A DNA stretch of 64,000 nucleotides from Paragordius varius (Eukaryota > Nematomorpha): the NCBI GenBank assembly GCA_964247055.1, contig OZ176057.1, positions 4,898,001 to 4,962,000 on the forward strand, read 5' to 3'. Below the pieces are notes generated by a model. It ran no database searches. It worked only from the letters and a program-made list of their open reading frames with translations, and was not told the DNA's origin. The position numbers and the translations under genes were made by a program. This document shows, piece after piece, positions 12,062 to 24,115 of this stretch; within the stretch, counting starts at the first letter, position 1; each line of letters begins with the position of its first letter.

Positions 12062-13235
12062 GAGCAAAAAAATCAACAAAATTTTTTTATGAGATTGCTT
12101 ATGACCAGCGTAGTTTTCCGCAAAAAAATTTTTTGTTGCCTAGTTTTTGAAATTTTGGAAAATCGAAATCGGACAAAATTGAAAAATAAGGATAATTTAA
12201 AAAATAAAGATGAAACTTGAAATATTATGGTTTATTATCATTTAAGAAGATATTTTCAATATATATATATAGCCTAAAATTATATAGTTAGGGTTTCTAT
12301 ATAGTTTCAGCTCAAGAGATCGTTAACACTTTAAAAACAGAAAAAATTTAATGAAATGTTAAAATAACTTTTTATTTACTACCTAAACTCACTAATAAAA
12401 TCTTAACATTCATATTTTATTCAGTAAAAAATATTAATATATCCAAATAAAACCAAAAATATTGTTTTTTATTTTTGCATTTTTTTTGTCATCTGTATGA
12501 GTGTATTAAAAATTTGTAGAGTTTTATTTTGGATTATTACATGAGTGGGAATTATTAAGTATATAATTTTTGCAAAATAGGATTAAAAAAAATGGAATAT
12601 CATCCAACAATCCTTACAAATCCCTATAAAAAGTCTGTTTAATGACAAATTAATATTTTTATTGGGATTTGCACGGATTGTTGGTTGATATTCGACTAAT
12701 TTTAAATCCTATTTTGCATAAATTATATACTTTATAATTCGCACCCATGTAAGAATCCAAAATAAAACAGTATAATTTTTTATACACACACCAACCAGAT
12801 GACAAAAAAATGTAAAAGTAAAAAACAATATTTTTTAATTTTATTTTGATATATAAGTTTTTTTACTGAATAGAATGGATGTTAAAATTTTAATAGTGAT
12901 AGCTATTAAATAATTAAAAATAATCATGTTAATTAAAAATTTTTGTCTTGTGAGTCTTTTAAAAGAACGCCATCTTTTGAGCTGAAATTCTATAGAAACC
13001 CTTACTATATGATTTTAGGCTATTTATACATTGAAAATATAATAAAATGTTATAAACCATATTTCAAATTTTATCATTATTTGAATTATCCTTAATTTTC
13101 ACTTTTTGCCATCTCTCAATATTTCAAAAACTAGGTTGTCAACAAATAAAATTTTTTGCGGCAAATATCAGTCGTTATAAGCTATCTCAATATAAAAAAA
13201 TTTTTTGTAAAATCAAAACCCTCTTTTTTGCATAC
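12062..13235. mobile_element. N-family ~1.2-kb palindromic element, non-autonomous
   Basis: Long inverted-repeat arms. Left: AATAAGGATAATTTAAAAAA, ATTATGGTTTATTATCATTT, TTATATAGTTAGGGTTTCTA. Right: the reverse complement (TAGAAACCCTTACTATATGA, ATCCTTAATTTTCACTTTTT). An inner pair, CCAACAATCCTTACAAATCC and GGATTTGCACGGATTGTTGG, forms a second stem. No transposase-like frame was found. A close relative is at 22990-24115. Confidence 0.7.
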
Positions 13236-13388
13236 AATATATATATATCTATATATACAGTCATGTAGACTTTATTTTATCAAAAATTTACTTTTTTTTC
13301 GTTAAATGGGTTAAATATTTGGTAAAGAATAGAAAAACAAGAGCTCTATGGTATTAACCATATCATATTCATTAGAGTAAATAAGTGT

Positions 13389-14367
13389 GGGGAAAGGGCG
13401 TCGGAAATCTTTGGTAAAAAATGAAAATGCACTAACAACTAACCCTTAACTTAAAATTATTGCATAAAAGGGTTGGGAAAATCGTAATTTTTATCTCAAT
13501 TATATTTTTTTTGTTTTGATATGGGAACGATTTTAAAAGGGATATTCACGATAGATGCTATATTAAATAATCAATTTAATCCAATTTCGTTAGGATGTAA
13601 CCCTGGTATTGCGAGTATTTTTTTCCTTTATAATGTTAGATTCAGAATATGACGCTGGTATAAGACAGAAACAAACTATTGTGCCTGGCAACGATGGTTT
13701 TTCTTTACATTTAGGCTTTAGGTGTTATAAGATCGACGGGAAATTTATAGTTTTCCTATGTTTTCCCTTATATATTAATAAATATTTTTTACCTATACAT
13801 AAAAACTATATTTAAGTGGTTAATTTGTTGTGTTTAACACCTGGATACAATACATTCATTTTTAAGCTAAAATTGAAAGGTAAAAATTTAGTCAACGTGA
13901 CATGAGTGCAATGGTACAATTGAAATATAATACAAAATATATCGCTTTTTCTATTTCTATTAATGTTAGATGTGATTTAAATAAAAAATAATTATCCCCT
14001 TAACACTAAATTAAGACGACATTTTGCCAATACTTTGTAAAATAAAAATGGTGTCGAAGTAGTTTGACCTGATATTTTTTTCAAAACAAAATTTTATTTA
14101 TATATTTTGGCATATTTATATTATTTTTATTAGGTAAGATTAAATTTAAATTGGGACCGTTTCTTTCACTAGTTTTTTCAAAATTCTCACATTTAGTCTG
14201 GGGTAAATTTAGATACCACAATTTGAATCTAGGTGAAAAATAAAAATTTTATCAAAAAAATTAATATATAAAATTTTGCTAAAAAATTAACAAAAATATT
14301 ACCATTCCCCTTTAACAATATTTTAAGATTTTCATTTTTTACCAAAGATTTCCGACGCCCTTTCCCC
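13389..14367. mobile_element. 979-bp element with ~40-bp terminal inverted repeats
   Basis: Starts GGGGAAAGGGCGTCGGAAAT plus CTTTGGTAAAAAATGAAAAT and ends with the exact or nearly exact reverse complement. It sits inside the H-family hairpin and contains a TTAA-family MITE. At 13609-13815 there is a plus-strand open frame of 68 codons with relatively high G+C (..SEYDAGIRQKQTIVPGNDG..) that I do not recognise. The target duplication is not clear. Confidence 0.65.
13829..14237. repeat. TTAA-family MITE (innermost of a nest)
   Basis: Begins TTAACACCTGGATACAATAC and ends with TAGATACCACAATTTGAATC. It shares the internal CGTGACATG and GACCGTTTC blocks of the family. The right TTAA is lost. Confidence 0.65.
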
Positions 14368-14469
14368 TTTACTTCTTTTACTTTATCAAATATTTATACC
14401 CATTTAACAAAAAAAGTAAATTTTTGATAAAATAAAGTCGACATGACTGTATATATATATATATATATA

Positions 14470-15060
14470 CAAACTAGAACACATTCATTCAAGTCCTCTG
14501 ATTACAATTGGGGTTTTCAAGGAGACCCCAGGCCTGTTTAAATTCAAATATTTTCAAAACAATTTCAAAAGTTTTCCCTTACATCACAATGATGCACCGA
14601 AACTTAAAAAAATATTCGTTAAAAAACTTGTTGGATAAACCTTAAAGTAAAAAATTTAGTTATCATGACATGTGTTCACTAGGTATATATAAAAATAAGG
14701 CAACATAATCAAAGTTATATGTGATTTAAATGAAAAACTTGCTTTAATTTTACAGCTAGAATCAAATTTTATTGCAAAATGTGGTAAAATAAAGATGGCG
14801 TCGAAATAATTTGATATGGTAATTTTGTTAAAAAAAATTAATTAGATATTTTGGTTTATTTATATAATGTTTAACATAAAGCGGATATTGAGCCATGCAT
14901 TTTTACCCAGATATTTTATAGAATTAATCGGACCTTAAATTAAATATATTTATTTTAACAAAAAATAGTAAACCTACTTTAATATTATCCCGTATGATTG
15001 ACAAATACTTTGATTCCATAATCTTAATCTATAATAAATACAAAATATGATATTGTTTGC
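14470..15060. repeat. degenerate TTAA-family MITE
   Basis: GAACACATTCATTCAAGTCC, GACCCCAGGCCTGTTTAAAT and later family blocks are recognisable in order, but both termini are lost. Confidence 0.55.
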
Positions 15061-15160
15061 AAAAATCTTGCTACAATTTATAAAGACATCTTTAATATAT
15101 ATTTGGGTGATTCTATCATTGGTAATACAATTAAATCCAAAAGCTTTTAATTTTTTGGGA

Positions 15161-18100
15161 TTAAAACAGTTTAAATATCACATCTTTTATCGCATGAATG
15201 TTTGCAAAAGGTAGAAAATAGCGGATTTGAGAATCTGCTAAAACCAACTCGGCACATGTTCTTTCATATTCATTTGCCGCTTTATTCTTGGAATAAAGGT
15301 CTGGAGGTATTTGACTAAGCGTTTCCAAAGTCTGAAGTAACTTCCAAAAAGTCGTAAGATCCCTTAAATATAAATATTATGTTAAAGTAAAAAGTAGGAT
15401 TTCAATTTAACTAACGATATGATTTTAACGATTGACAATTTTATTTACATCCAACGTGAAAAACTAAAAGACATTTAAACAAAACCATATAAATACCTTA
15501 GTTTTTTTCAAATATAGCATACTATTTATTTTGCAAGATATAGAGATATAAATTGGTTAGGCACATAGATTTTTAAAATTTAAATATAAAAATACTAAAG
15601 GTCAAAAACTTATGGTTGTGTTTACAAAAAAATTGTTAGTTAGTTTTACCTTTTGTCCATATAATTTCAGTTTTTGCTTTAATTCAATTTTATAATCCAA
15701 ACTTGTTTATTTACAGTTCCCAATTTATATTTGGCTAATTGGTAATACAGTAGCGTATGGTATAAAACAAATTTTGTCCATTATTAAAGAAACTATTATG
15801 ATATTGTAAGGTAGGAAAAAATTATTTAATTTTGACTATTTGTTGTATACCCATATGCTACTGTGTATTGCCATAGGCCAAAATGATGTGAATTGGCTAA
15901 CAATAATGTGATTAGGATATTGCAATAAAATTCATCAACTTTAAATGTCTAATAAATTCAAATTGTCTTAAAGCTATATATTGTGATTTGTCAAAAATCT
16001 TATTATTATATAATTTATTTTTTTTACTTTTTGTTATACGTTGATATCCAAGTCATCCATTTTTTCAAATACTCCTCGTAAATATTGATTGGGGTTTTAG
16101 CTGAATACGCCATATTTGAATTGTTAATGCGCTCCCGTAAAACCAGGTTCAAATCAAGCCCAATCTAAGAAAAAGTTATATATGCATTTTCGGATATCTT
16201 TCGAATACAAATTCACAAATAAATTTCCTTAAAACAAAGATATATATAATACATACCTTTTTAGATAGGCTTGACAGATTTCTGAATGAATATGTAACCT
16301 AAAAAATGCATATATGATATATATAATTGGATTATGTAGAAAATTTGTTAAATGTTATATATAGTTAATACGACTAAATGATAGATATTAAATCATAACA
16401 CCAGAACATATTTTTTACATAATTTATTAAAGGGTGGATTTATAGGTTCTTACCGGTTTAACTAAGAGAAGGCGTCAACATAAAGTACGCAGACGATTTA
16501 TATAGACCTCATTTTTTCTAACATTAAACGAACACACACAAGTTGATCTACCAAAAACTAGTATCATACTTTTATCATCCGTAACCATGTCAAATTTTAT
16601 GCCTGAAAAAGAACATTTGCGGCATGCATTGCCATCAGATGAAAAGGGTTGTTGAAAGTTATCGTTTATTAGTAAAAACATATGGTAAACATGCTCTAGT
16701 TATGATTTAGTGTGAAAGAGTGTAGGCGCTCTGGTATACGACACAACTGCAAAGACGATCGAATGCAAAATTACTGGATGATGGATGTTCATTGGCAGAA
16801 GCATTACGTGTATCCAAAAAACAATGAATAGATGTCTCCCGGGTTAATGGGTCCCAAACAATTAAAATGAACGTCAAATCAAAAATCAAGTGATTATCCT
16901 AGTTCAAGATCACGAAGAATCGTTTTTGTATACGGGTTAAAAGAATTGGACATTTTATACATCCAAAGAAAATCGCTTTCACCTTGCCAAGCGGGTCCAT
17001 ACAAAAAGGTCAAATCGCTTCGGCAAGAAAGCCATTCTCTGTGTCTAGTGTCAAAGCGGTTTGATCCCGTGATATTATTTATTCACAATAAACCTAGAAT
17101 ATTTTGACATCCGGATTGAGCCAGAAACCATGGCAAAGTGATTTCGCTAAATTCAATTCGTACATAGCGAAATTAGTGAAATACTCCTTAAATCGCTTCT
17201 ATAAGAAAATTTTCCGCATCCCTCAACTCTCCTGACTGGCGCCATTTGACAACTACAGTTTAGCATCAATGGACACCCTCGCAGAGCACAATAACTTTGT
17301 AAGCGTTGGAAAATGGCTTAATCAATGCCGTTCGGCATAAGGAAAGCAATATTTCTGGCACAATATTTACATAATACCCGAGAGATGGGCAAAATGTGTA
17401 TAAGTCGATGTATAATATTTTCAATATAATTATAGATTGACCCGGTAAATTATGAATACTCCAGATTATTTATATTATATATATATGTATGTATGTATAT
17501 TATAGCTTAAAAATCACTTACAATTTTGCTATAAGTTCCCTCATTCAGCTCGCAATAACCATCATACATGTTTACATATTTTTCCATATCGGTAATATTT
17601 AAACCAATAATCAAATGTTTCAAGGTATCTTTAAAATTTGTTGCGTTTTGACTCGGATACCACCATAAAATATCTATGGAATTAACTTGGGGTATAACAG
17701 TCAAATTTTGTATCTCAACAAATCGATAATTTAAAACTATGGGTAGTATATCGAATTCAATTAACCACGGATGTATCCATTCATACGGAAAAAGCATATC
17801 TTTGCCAGAACCCAATTCTATTTTTTTCAGTGGGACATCGTATGATTCATATATATTTTGTATAAAGGTTTGATCAATAGTTGGAGCTAGAAGACAGCTA
17901 TCAAAGTATCGTTCTTGATTCCGTATATAATGTTTTTGGCTTAAACTGTAAATTGGATTGTTTTTAGCATTATCTGTCATCGTAAAATATACATATTTTT
18001 TGTAAAAACTTGTTGAATATAAATATAGGCCAAGATTTTTTACGGTTCTTAAAATAATTAGTAAACATCGTAAACTATAAGCAAATCAAAATCTATACCA

Positions 18101-21100
18101 AACTTATTTAACTTTCAACAAAAATTTCCAAATATTGATAAACCACATTTTATAAGATCAAATTCCAATAATTTTAATTTTCAAATTTTTGTTCAATAAC
18201 AATACTGATATAATTTTAAATCATAAAAAAGGAACTAATTTCTGAAAGTATGTATTCAAATTGTAAATTATTTTTTTTATCTTGTAAAATAATTCTTCAT
18301 TGATAAAGTATAATTTGTAGTTATTAGATATTTAAATTTTAATATACTACTACTAATTATGAAAAGCATGCAATACTTATTGACTAATTCCCTTATATTT
18401 TTAGAAAATTTTATTTTTGCATAATAATTTAAACATAAAGTAAGATAAATATACCCAAAAAATGTTTTATTTGGTGCAAATAGGCATTTATATCATGGTT
18501 ATATTTATTGAGGTCCTTTGACTTACAAGTTTCATACAATTGTTTTAAACAGTTTTGAAGTTGACCATTATCTGAGTTCCAGGCTTGATTTAATATAAAT
18601 ACAAAAATTTATAAAAATATTGGGTAATCAACATTTGAAAAATTTGTGAACATACACCTGATTTAGAAAAAAAATTTAAAAATATTATTCAGGTTGAATT
18701 GGTGGCTAACAACATTGTAAAACCATATTTTGCAAAAAAACTTTTAAAAAGCAATAAATTAGTCCTATATGCTTTTCCTGGTGAAATAAAGTATTATAGC
18801 AATATACAATAAAAGAAATTACACGGACAAAGCATAAAAAATATAAAGACAAATATTTTTTTAAAAGATAACCATACTTTTTAAATCATGATTTATTTAA
18901 ATATAAATCATTGTTTTAAACAACTATGCATAAAATATATACGAGAAAAATTTATTTTTAATAAGTGTGGTTGTCTTTTAAAAAAATATTCTTTATATTT
19001 TTACGTTTTTTCGTATAATTTCAGTTTTTACTCTATGTGTTTTATTATTGGCTGGAAAGGTATTGTACTTGTCAGTTATTTATTAGCTATATTTTTAATT
19101 AAACACTGTATTTTTCCTTCCGCAATTTTCAATATACAAAAACAGATATTCAATGCATGACTACTCTTAAATCATATTCTTTTAGCAATTTAAAATAAAA
19201 CTATGGCCTATTATAGCGCTTTCTGCACAATGAATTATACGGAAACGTAAAAATTTAAGGCAATCATAATTGGCTAACACCGAGTAACAAAAATTCGTTT
19301 TTTGCTTATACATGATGCACATTTCATAAACAATTTATAGATAAAAAATTAACAGTATGAGTAAGTATACGTTGCTAGTTTGCGCGTAGTAATATATATT
19401 TACTCATACATTTTTTAATGCATTTTAATGGTTGCTTATTTCACAATATAGTTGGATAATTTGCAACACAGTAGTGTATAGAAAGTAGGGTTGTGCCCAT
19501 TAGTCAATGACCTAGTGTCATGACCTAGGTCATGACCATGGTCATGACCACGAAAAAAAATGACCTAGGTCAATTTTTTTTAATTTTGTATTTTTTTAAT
19601 TTTTTTAATTTTACAATTTTTAGGAAAACAAAACCTTATATTATCTATATGTGTTTAATTTTGTTTTAAATATCATATGATACCCATCTTTTCTTTACTT
19701 CCTAAATCCTAATGAAAAAATCAGCATTGTAGAAATTTTTCGATCAAAAAAAAATCAAGTTACATGCAAGAAATGCAATTACACTATATATATATTTAAA
19801 TAAAAACTGAATGAAGAAACATCTAAAAGAAGTTCTTGAAATAAATTATATGACAGAGGGTGATGGTCGAAAGCAAGCTAATTATTTAATTTCTAAAGTT
19901 TAGTTTTAAAAATTTCTGTTTTCAAGAGAAATTAGCCAGAAACATTTAGCAAAATTTATTTTTACATCCTCAACTCTTAACATAGTTGAAAATAAACATT
20001 TACGGATCATTCATAGTTTAAACCTAATTGTGCTATTCCAAATAAAAAACAGATTTCCAACGAATTACTAGATTCATGTAAGATAGAAAAATAGAAGTTA
20101 TTGGAATATGTAAAAATAATATTTCATTAATCGTCGATCCCTTTCCACTATTCGTAGGGAGCAAATTTATATTATTTATTGGTCAAGGATCCCAAAAATC
20201 ATTTTTTATTAACTATAGACACATCGTATCATACTAAGACTGCCGAATGTATCTATAACAAAATGGAACCAATTATAAAAGATATTGGAAATTTAAAAAA
20301 TTAATGCCATTGTGACTGATAATGTAGCGAACATGAAGGATGCTGAAAATTGATTAATAAAGAATATTCTAATATAATATGGCATGGATGCCAATGTCAT
20401 ATTTTAAATAACTTGATCAAAGAATATATTATACTTAATAAGATTACTGAAATTTTAAATGTAGTGAGCACGATTATATATTATATCTAATAAATCGTAT
20501 AAAAATTTTAAAAGTATAAAAAAAACTTTGAACCATCCTAAGTTAACGTTAAGTTCATGGACAGTGACTAGTTTTTACACAATCTAAATAATTAGAGCAT
20601 AAATAGGATTCAATAAATCCATATTTTCTCGTACTCTTAGCTTTCTGTGATTTGAAACTTTCTATAAGTCTTTATGTATAATTGCAGGAAAGATCGTTAA
20701 TTGTAGAAATTAAATTATCAGCATTGGTGAAAGTATAATTTTAAAAAAATATATACTTTATGTAAAAACCTTTTTTATGTGATTTAATCAAGTATTTATG
20801 TATGTATTATTATTGGCAATAACATATGGTATGACCTAGGTCGGACCTAGGTCCGACCTAGGTCTAACCCCCTTTTTCAAAAAAAGGGGGTCAAAATCAC
20901 AACCCTAATAGAAAGAAAGGAAAAATTTGTTTATTCAACATTTTTTTTTTTTTTCATACATTACTTTGTTGTTGCCCAGCTATAGTGTAAACAAGCATTA
21001 AAATGCATACTGTAGTTATTTAAATGCTTTCTTACTAAAACATGATAATATATATCGATGTACGCACGCAATACATTCAATAAAGGGCCATTAAAACTAT

Positions 21101-22707
21101 ATTATTTTTGATAACCATTATCATTGTTAATTGATATTGTTGAGTTTTTTTTAAATACAGTAGGGAGAGTATAGGCCATTTTGTGGAGTTTGCGTTTTTA
21201 TTAGTTTTATGTTTTCAAAAATTGTGAAAAACATAGATTCACTTATAGTATGCACATTAATGTTGGTCAATTTTATTGTGTTGGCCAATTAGTAATAACC
21301 GTATAATATAAAACAATTGTGTCCATAATTAAATAAAATTTAATGTTTTAACACTTGGATACAACACATTCATTTTAGTCCTTCGATTCAAATTTGGGTG
21401 GTCAATTACCCCAGGCCTATTTAAAATTAAATTCTATTAAAAATATGATAGGAATCGAAACCATGGCAAAATTTTGTACTTATAATGCATGAATAAACCG
21501 ATATATATAAAAAATTTTATTTAAAAATGCTTGATATTACTTATTTTAAGCTAAAACCAATAAAAATTTAATCAACGTGACATGTGTGCAATGGTAATAT
21601 TGAACTAATACAAAAATAAACCGATTTTTCTATTTCTATCAATGTTAGATGTAATTTAAATAAAAAATCAGCTTTAATTTTACCCTTAAAATTAAATGAA
21701 GACTAATTTTTGCAAAAATTTTGTAAGATAAAGATGGCATCAAAGTAGTTTGACATGGAACGTTTTTTCAAAACAAAATTTTATTTAGATATTTTGGCAT
21801 ATTTATATAATTTTTATTAGGATAGAAGCATAAATTTAAATGGGGACCGTTTCCTTCAGTAGGTTTTTAAAAATCTTAACTCCAATTTAGTCTGAGGTAT
21901 TTAGATACCCCAATTTGAATCGAAGTGTTAAGATAGGAAAAAATTGTTTCCACCATGTGTTTCTTTATTTACTCATATGTTACTCTATAGCAATCGGCCA
22001 AAATAATGTTAATTAAGCAACTTCCTATTTGATTACTGTAAATATTTAACTGATAAAATGAAAATCTCATACATGGCAACAGACATGTAAGTTATTATTC
22101 CCTTTAAGGAAAAATCGAAATGAATAGTAAACGTTACTGGATATTATGTCTACCGCGATACAAAATTAAAATTTAATCAATATTAGGTAATAAAGGTTTT
22201 AAAAAAAGTTGTATATATATAAGATATAATTTACAATTATTTTCAAATGAAACTTTCTTCCAGAACCCTAGATAGCTAGCCCATACTTTAAAAATGTTAT
22301 TTTTAGACTATCGTGATGAAAACTAACTCCTAAAAATTGCTCTTAAAGTTTGGGTCCGCCTAACATAATATATTTAAATATATAAGTACAAATGGTAAAA
22401 TTACAAAGACAATTTATTTTGAAAAGACCGCTGTAGTTTTTTAACTTGATTTTTTAATCACACCTTGTTTAAATTTAAAAATATGAAATAGAAAAAATTT
22501 TGTCTTTTACCTTTTTTCTGTGTAATTTCAATGAAAACAAAGTATATTACCACTCGAACTGGAATATCCAGAGTTCTCCAAATTTTCTTCGTCAACTAAA
22601 TTATATTTAAAAATAATTTTTATTTTAATATCATTTTTACCCAATATCCTTGAATATGTCCATCCAAACAACACCCATAAATTTAAGATAAAAATTGTCT
22701 TCAACAT
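15161..22707 (-). CDS. secreted protein resembling the N-terminal lobe of M13 (neprilysin-like) peptidases; 7 exons
   Basis: Exons, 5' to 3': 22641-22707, 22551-22595, 18455-18583, 17522-17973, 16257-16298, 16040-16164, 15161-15362. Lengths sum to 1062 nt (353 aa plus TAA) and every junction keeps frame. Exon 1 is a signal peptide (MLKTIFILNLWVLFGWTYS). Five N-x-S/T sequons (NLT, NAT, NIT, NLS, NNS) support passage through the secretory pathway. Segments suggesting M13: 'QERYFDSCLLAPTIDQ', 'LTVIPQVNSIDILWWYPS', 'INIYEEYLKKWMTWIS', then 'EYERTCAELVLADSQIRYF', in the order seen in the M13 N-terminal domain. M13 enzymes are about 700 aa with HExxH and ENxxD zinc motifs; neither is encoded, so a catalytic role is unlikely. 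The gene model is well supported by splice sites, but the family call is tentative. The weakest border is the exon 3 acceptor (TTAAATCAAG). Missing small exons in the 4-kb second intron cannot be excluded. Confidence 0.7.
15728..15905. repeat. G-family hairpin MITE
   Basis: Left TTGGCTAATTGGTAATACAG with AGTAGCGTATGG; right ATGCTACTGTGTATTGCCAT then GGCCAAAATGATGTGAATTG. It lies in the last intron of the M13-like gene. An interrupted copy is at 21256-22030. Confidence 0.6.
16430..17420. other. GC-rich island of unknown origin in an intron
   Basis: Lies between exons 4 and 5 of the M13-like gene. Composition changes sharply: bases 16981-17040 hold 29 G/C of 60 and 17221-17280 hold 30 of 60, against for example 5 of 60 at 22861-22920. 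Two minus-strand open stretches (16475-16681 and 16707-16889, 68 and 60 codons) and shorter plus-strand ones match nothing I recognise. Parts are inverted relative to each other (AAAATCGCTTTCACCTTGCC near 16970 and TGGCAAAGTGATTTCGCT near 17130), which suggests a transposable element. A transferred fragment is the alternative. Confidence 0.55.
18810..19036. repeat. P-family MITE
   Basis: Left ATTACACGGACAAAGCATAA, then AAAAGATAACCATACTTTTT. Right GGTTGTCTTTTAAAAAAATA and TTTTTACGTTTTTTCGTATA. Confidence 0.65.
19420..21008. repeat. B-family hairpin MITE split by the hAT element
   Basis: Left arm TGCATTTTAATGGTTGCTTA to AACACAGTAGTGTATAGAAAG (19420-19485). The right arm resumes at ATAGAAAGGAAAAATTTG (from 20908) and ends ATTAAAATGCATACTG. 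Removing 19486-20907 plus one 8-bp duplicate restores the ~185-bp B-family structure seen at 10065-10247. Confidence 0.85.
19486..20907 (+). mobile_element. hAT-superfamily DNA transposon, degenerate transposase
   Basis: Termini are TAGGGTTGTG and CACAACCCTA (perfect 10-bp inverted repeats). They are flanked by a perfect 8-bp target duplication ATAGAAAG at 19478-19485 and 20908-20915, which is diagnostic for hAT. Subterminal arrays of the palindrome GACCTAGGTC lie at both ends (19507-19575 and 20831-20865). Plus-strand remains of the transposase include 'IVTDNVANMKDAEN' (RNase-H-like D motif) and 'WHGCQCHILNNLIKEYI' (the conserved C-x2-H-x-L-N-x-L-I-K block). At 1422 bp with stops inside the conserved region it cannot encode a working enzyme and would depend on a relative. 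Confidence 0.92.
21256..22030. repeat. G-family hairpin MITE split by a TTAA-family MITE
   Basis: Left GCACATTAATGTTGGTCAAT..GGCCAATTAGTAATAACCGT. Right ACTCATATGTTACTCTATAG then CGGCCAAAATAATGTTAATT. The insert is at 21352-21927. Confidence 0.65.
21352..21927. mobile_element. TTAA-family MITE (piggyBac-like target), intact ends
   Basis: 576 bp flanked by TTAA at 21348-21351 and 21928-21931. Ends are CACTTGGATACAACACATTC and CCCCAATTTGAATCGAAGTG, where the tips CACTT and AAGTG are inverted. A subterminal CAAATTTGGGTGGTCAATTA / CCCCAATTTGAATC pair is also inverted. No coding frame. TTAA duplication with a C-A-C tip is the signature of piggyBac-mobilised elements. Confidence 0.8.
22380..22535. 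repeat. short P-family MITE
   Basis: A left part with AAAAGACCGCTGTAGTTTTT and a right part TTTACCTTTTTTCTGTGTAA, internally deleted. It lies just 3' of the second exon of the M13-like gene. Confidence 0.45.
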
Positions 22708-22989
22708 GTTAACTTACAAATATTAATAATATTCTGAACACAACAATAAAATAAATAATTTTAATTATTTACACACCTTATTTTTATTATTTTCTATCAA
22801 TCTATTTTGAAAAAATTTAAAGCTTAACATAGTGTTACAAACTATTTTATTACGTTTATTGCAAAATAATTATTAAAATAAATGAAATATATATATATAT
22901 ATTTATAAATACAAACAAAAATAATTCTTTTTTTTGAATAACATTAAAACAAATAATAAACTGCGTGGAAATAATTATTTACCAAAATA

Positions 22990-24115
22990 ATTTTTTTAGA
23001 TAGTAAGACCAGCGAATGCATTTGCTGTAAATTTTTTTATTGGTTTGCGACGTAGTTTAATATTCAGAGAAAAACAAAATTGGGCAAAAAATTAAAATTA
23101 AGGATTCAGTCCAATTCAAAAATGATAAAAGTTGAGATATTATGGTTTATTATCATTTTAAAAAATATATTTGTAATATATAAATAGACTAAAATCATCA
23201 TATAGTTAGGGTTTGTATATAATCTCAGTTTAAAAGATGACGTTTTTCTTGTAACATACTTAAAAGACAGAAAAGATTTATTAATATATGTTTTTATTAA
23301 AACCAGCTATCACTATTAAAATCTTAACATTCATATTCCGTAAAAAATATTGTTTTTTATTTTTTCATTTTTTTGTCATCTGGTTTATGTGTGTATGAAA
23401 AATTTATACTGTTTTATTTAAAATCTTACAGGAGTGGGGATTATTAAATATATAATAAATAGGATTTAAAAGTAGTGGAATATTAACCAACAATCCGTAA
23501 AAATCTCTGTAACACGTTTTTTTCAACACAAATTAATATTTTTATTGGGATTTGTACGGATTTTTGGTTGATATTCCTCTACTTGTAAATCCTATGTATG
23601 TTTTAATTTTATACTACTTCCCGCTCATGTCAGTTTCAAAAATAAAAGAGTAAATTTTTATTACTATTAAACCAGGCGACAAAAAAATAAAAAAATAAAA
23701 AAGTATATCTTTTATTATGATTAATGAGTATTTTACTGAAAAAAATATTAAATCAGATTTTAATAATAATTTTATCCAGTACAAAAAAATTATTTTAATA
23801 TAGTTTAACAAAATGTCTTTTAAGTATGTTAAATGAAAAACATCTTTGGAATTAAGTTATAAAAAGACTAATTTAATAGGCTATTTATATATAAAAAATA
23901 CCTTCTAAAATGATAATAAATCATAATATCTCAACTTTTAACATTTTTCAAACTATCCTTAATCCTTAACTTTGTTTCATCCCAATTTTGTTTTTTTTAA
24001 AACTAATTTGCCAAAAATTAAAATTTTTGCGACAATTGAATTCGTTAGCCATAAGCTCTCTAATGAAAAAAATTATGTTAAAAAAAATTAACCCTCATTT
24101 TTTTGCACGAAGTGA
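22990..24115. mobile_element. N-family ~1.1-kb palindromic element, non-autonomous
   Basis: Same architecture as 12062-13235: arms with ATTATGGTTTATTATCATTT / AATGATAATAAATCATAATA, the TATAGTTAGGGTTTGTATAT block, and the inner pair CCAACAATCCGTAAAAATCT / GTACGGATTTTTGGTTGATA. No recognisable protein. Confidence 0.7.

Larger units (their letters stand above)
13250..14455. repeat. H-family hairpin MITE split by an insertion
   Basis: Left arm ACAGTCATGTAGACTTTATT..AAATATTTGGTAAAGAATAG. Right arm CAAATATTTATACCCATTTA..AATAAAGTCGACATGACTGT. Compared with the compact copy at 7407-7662, about 1 kb has been inserted at the loop. Confidence 0.7.

Noticed and set aside
15161-22707. Aphid bicycle protein identity for the secreted gene
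   Set aside because: No Cys-Tyr-Cys motifs, and most exons are neither tiny nor phase 1.
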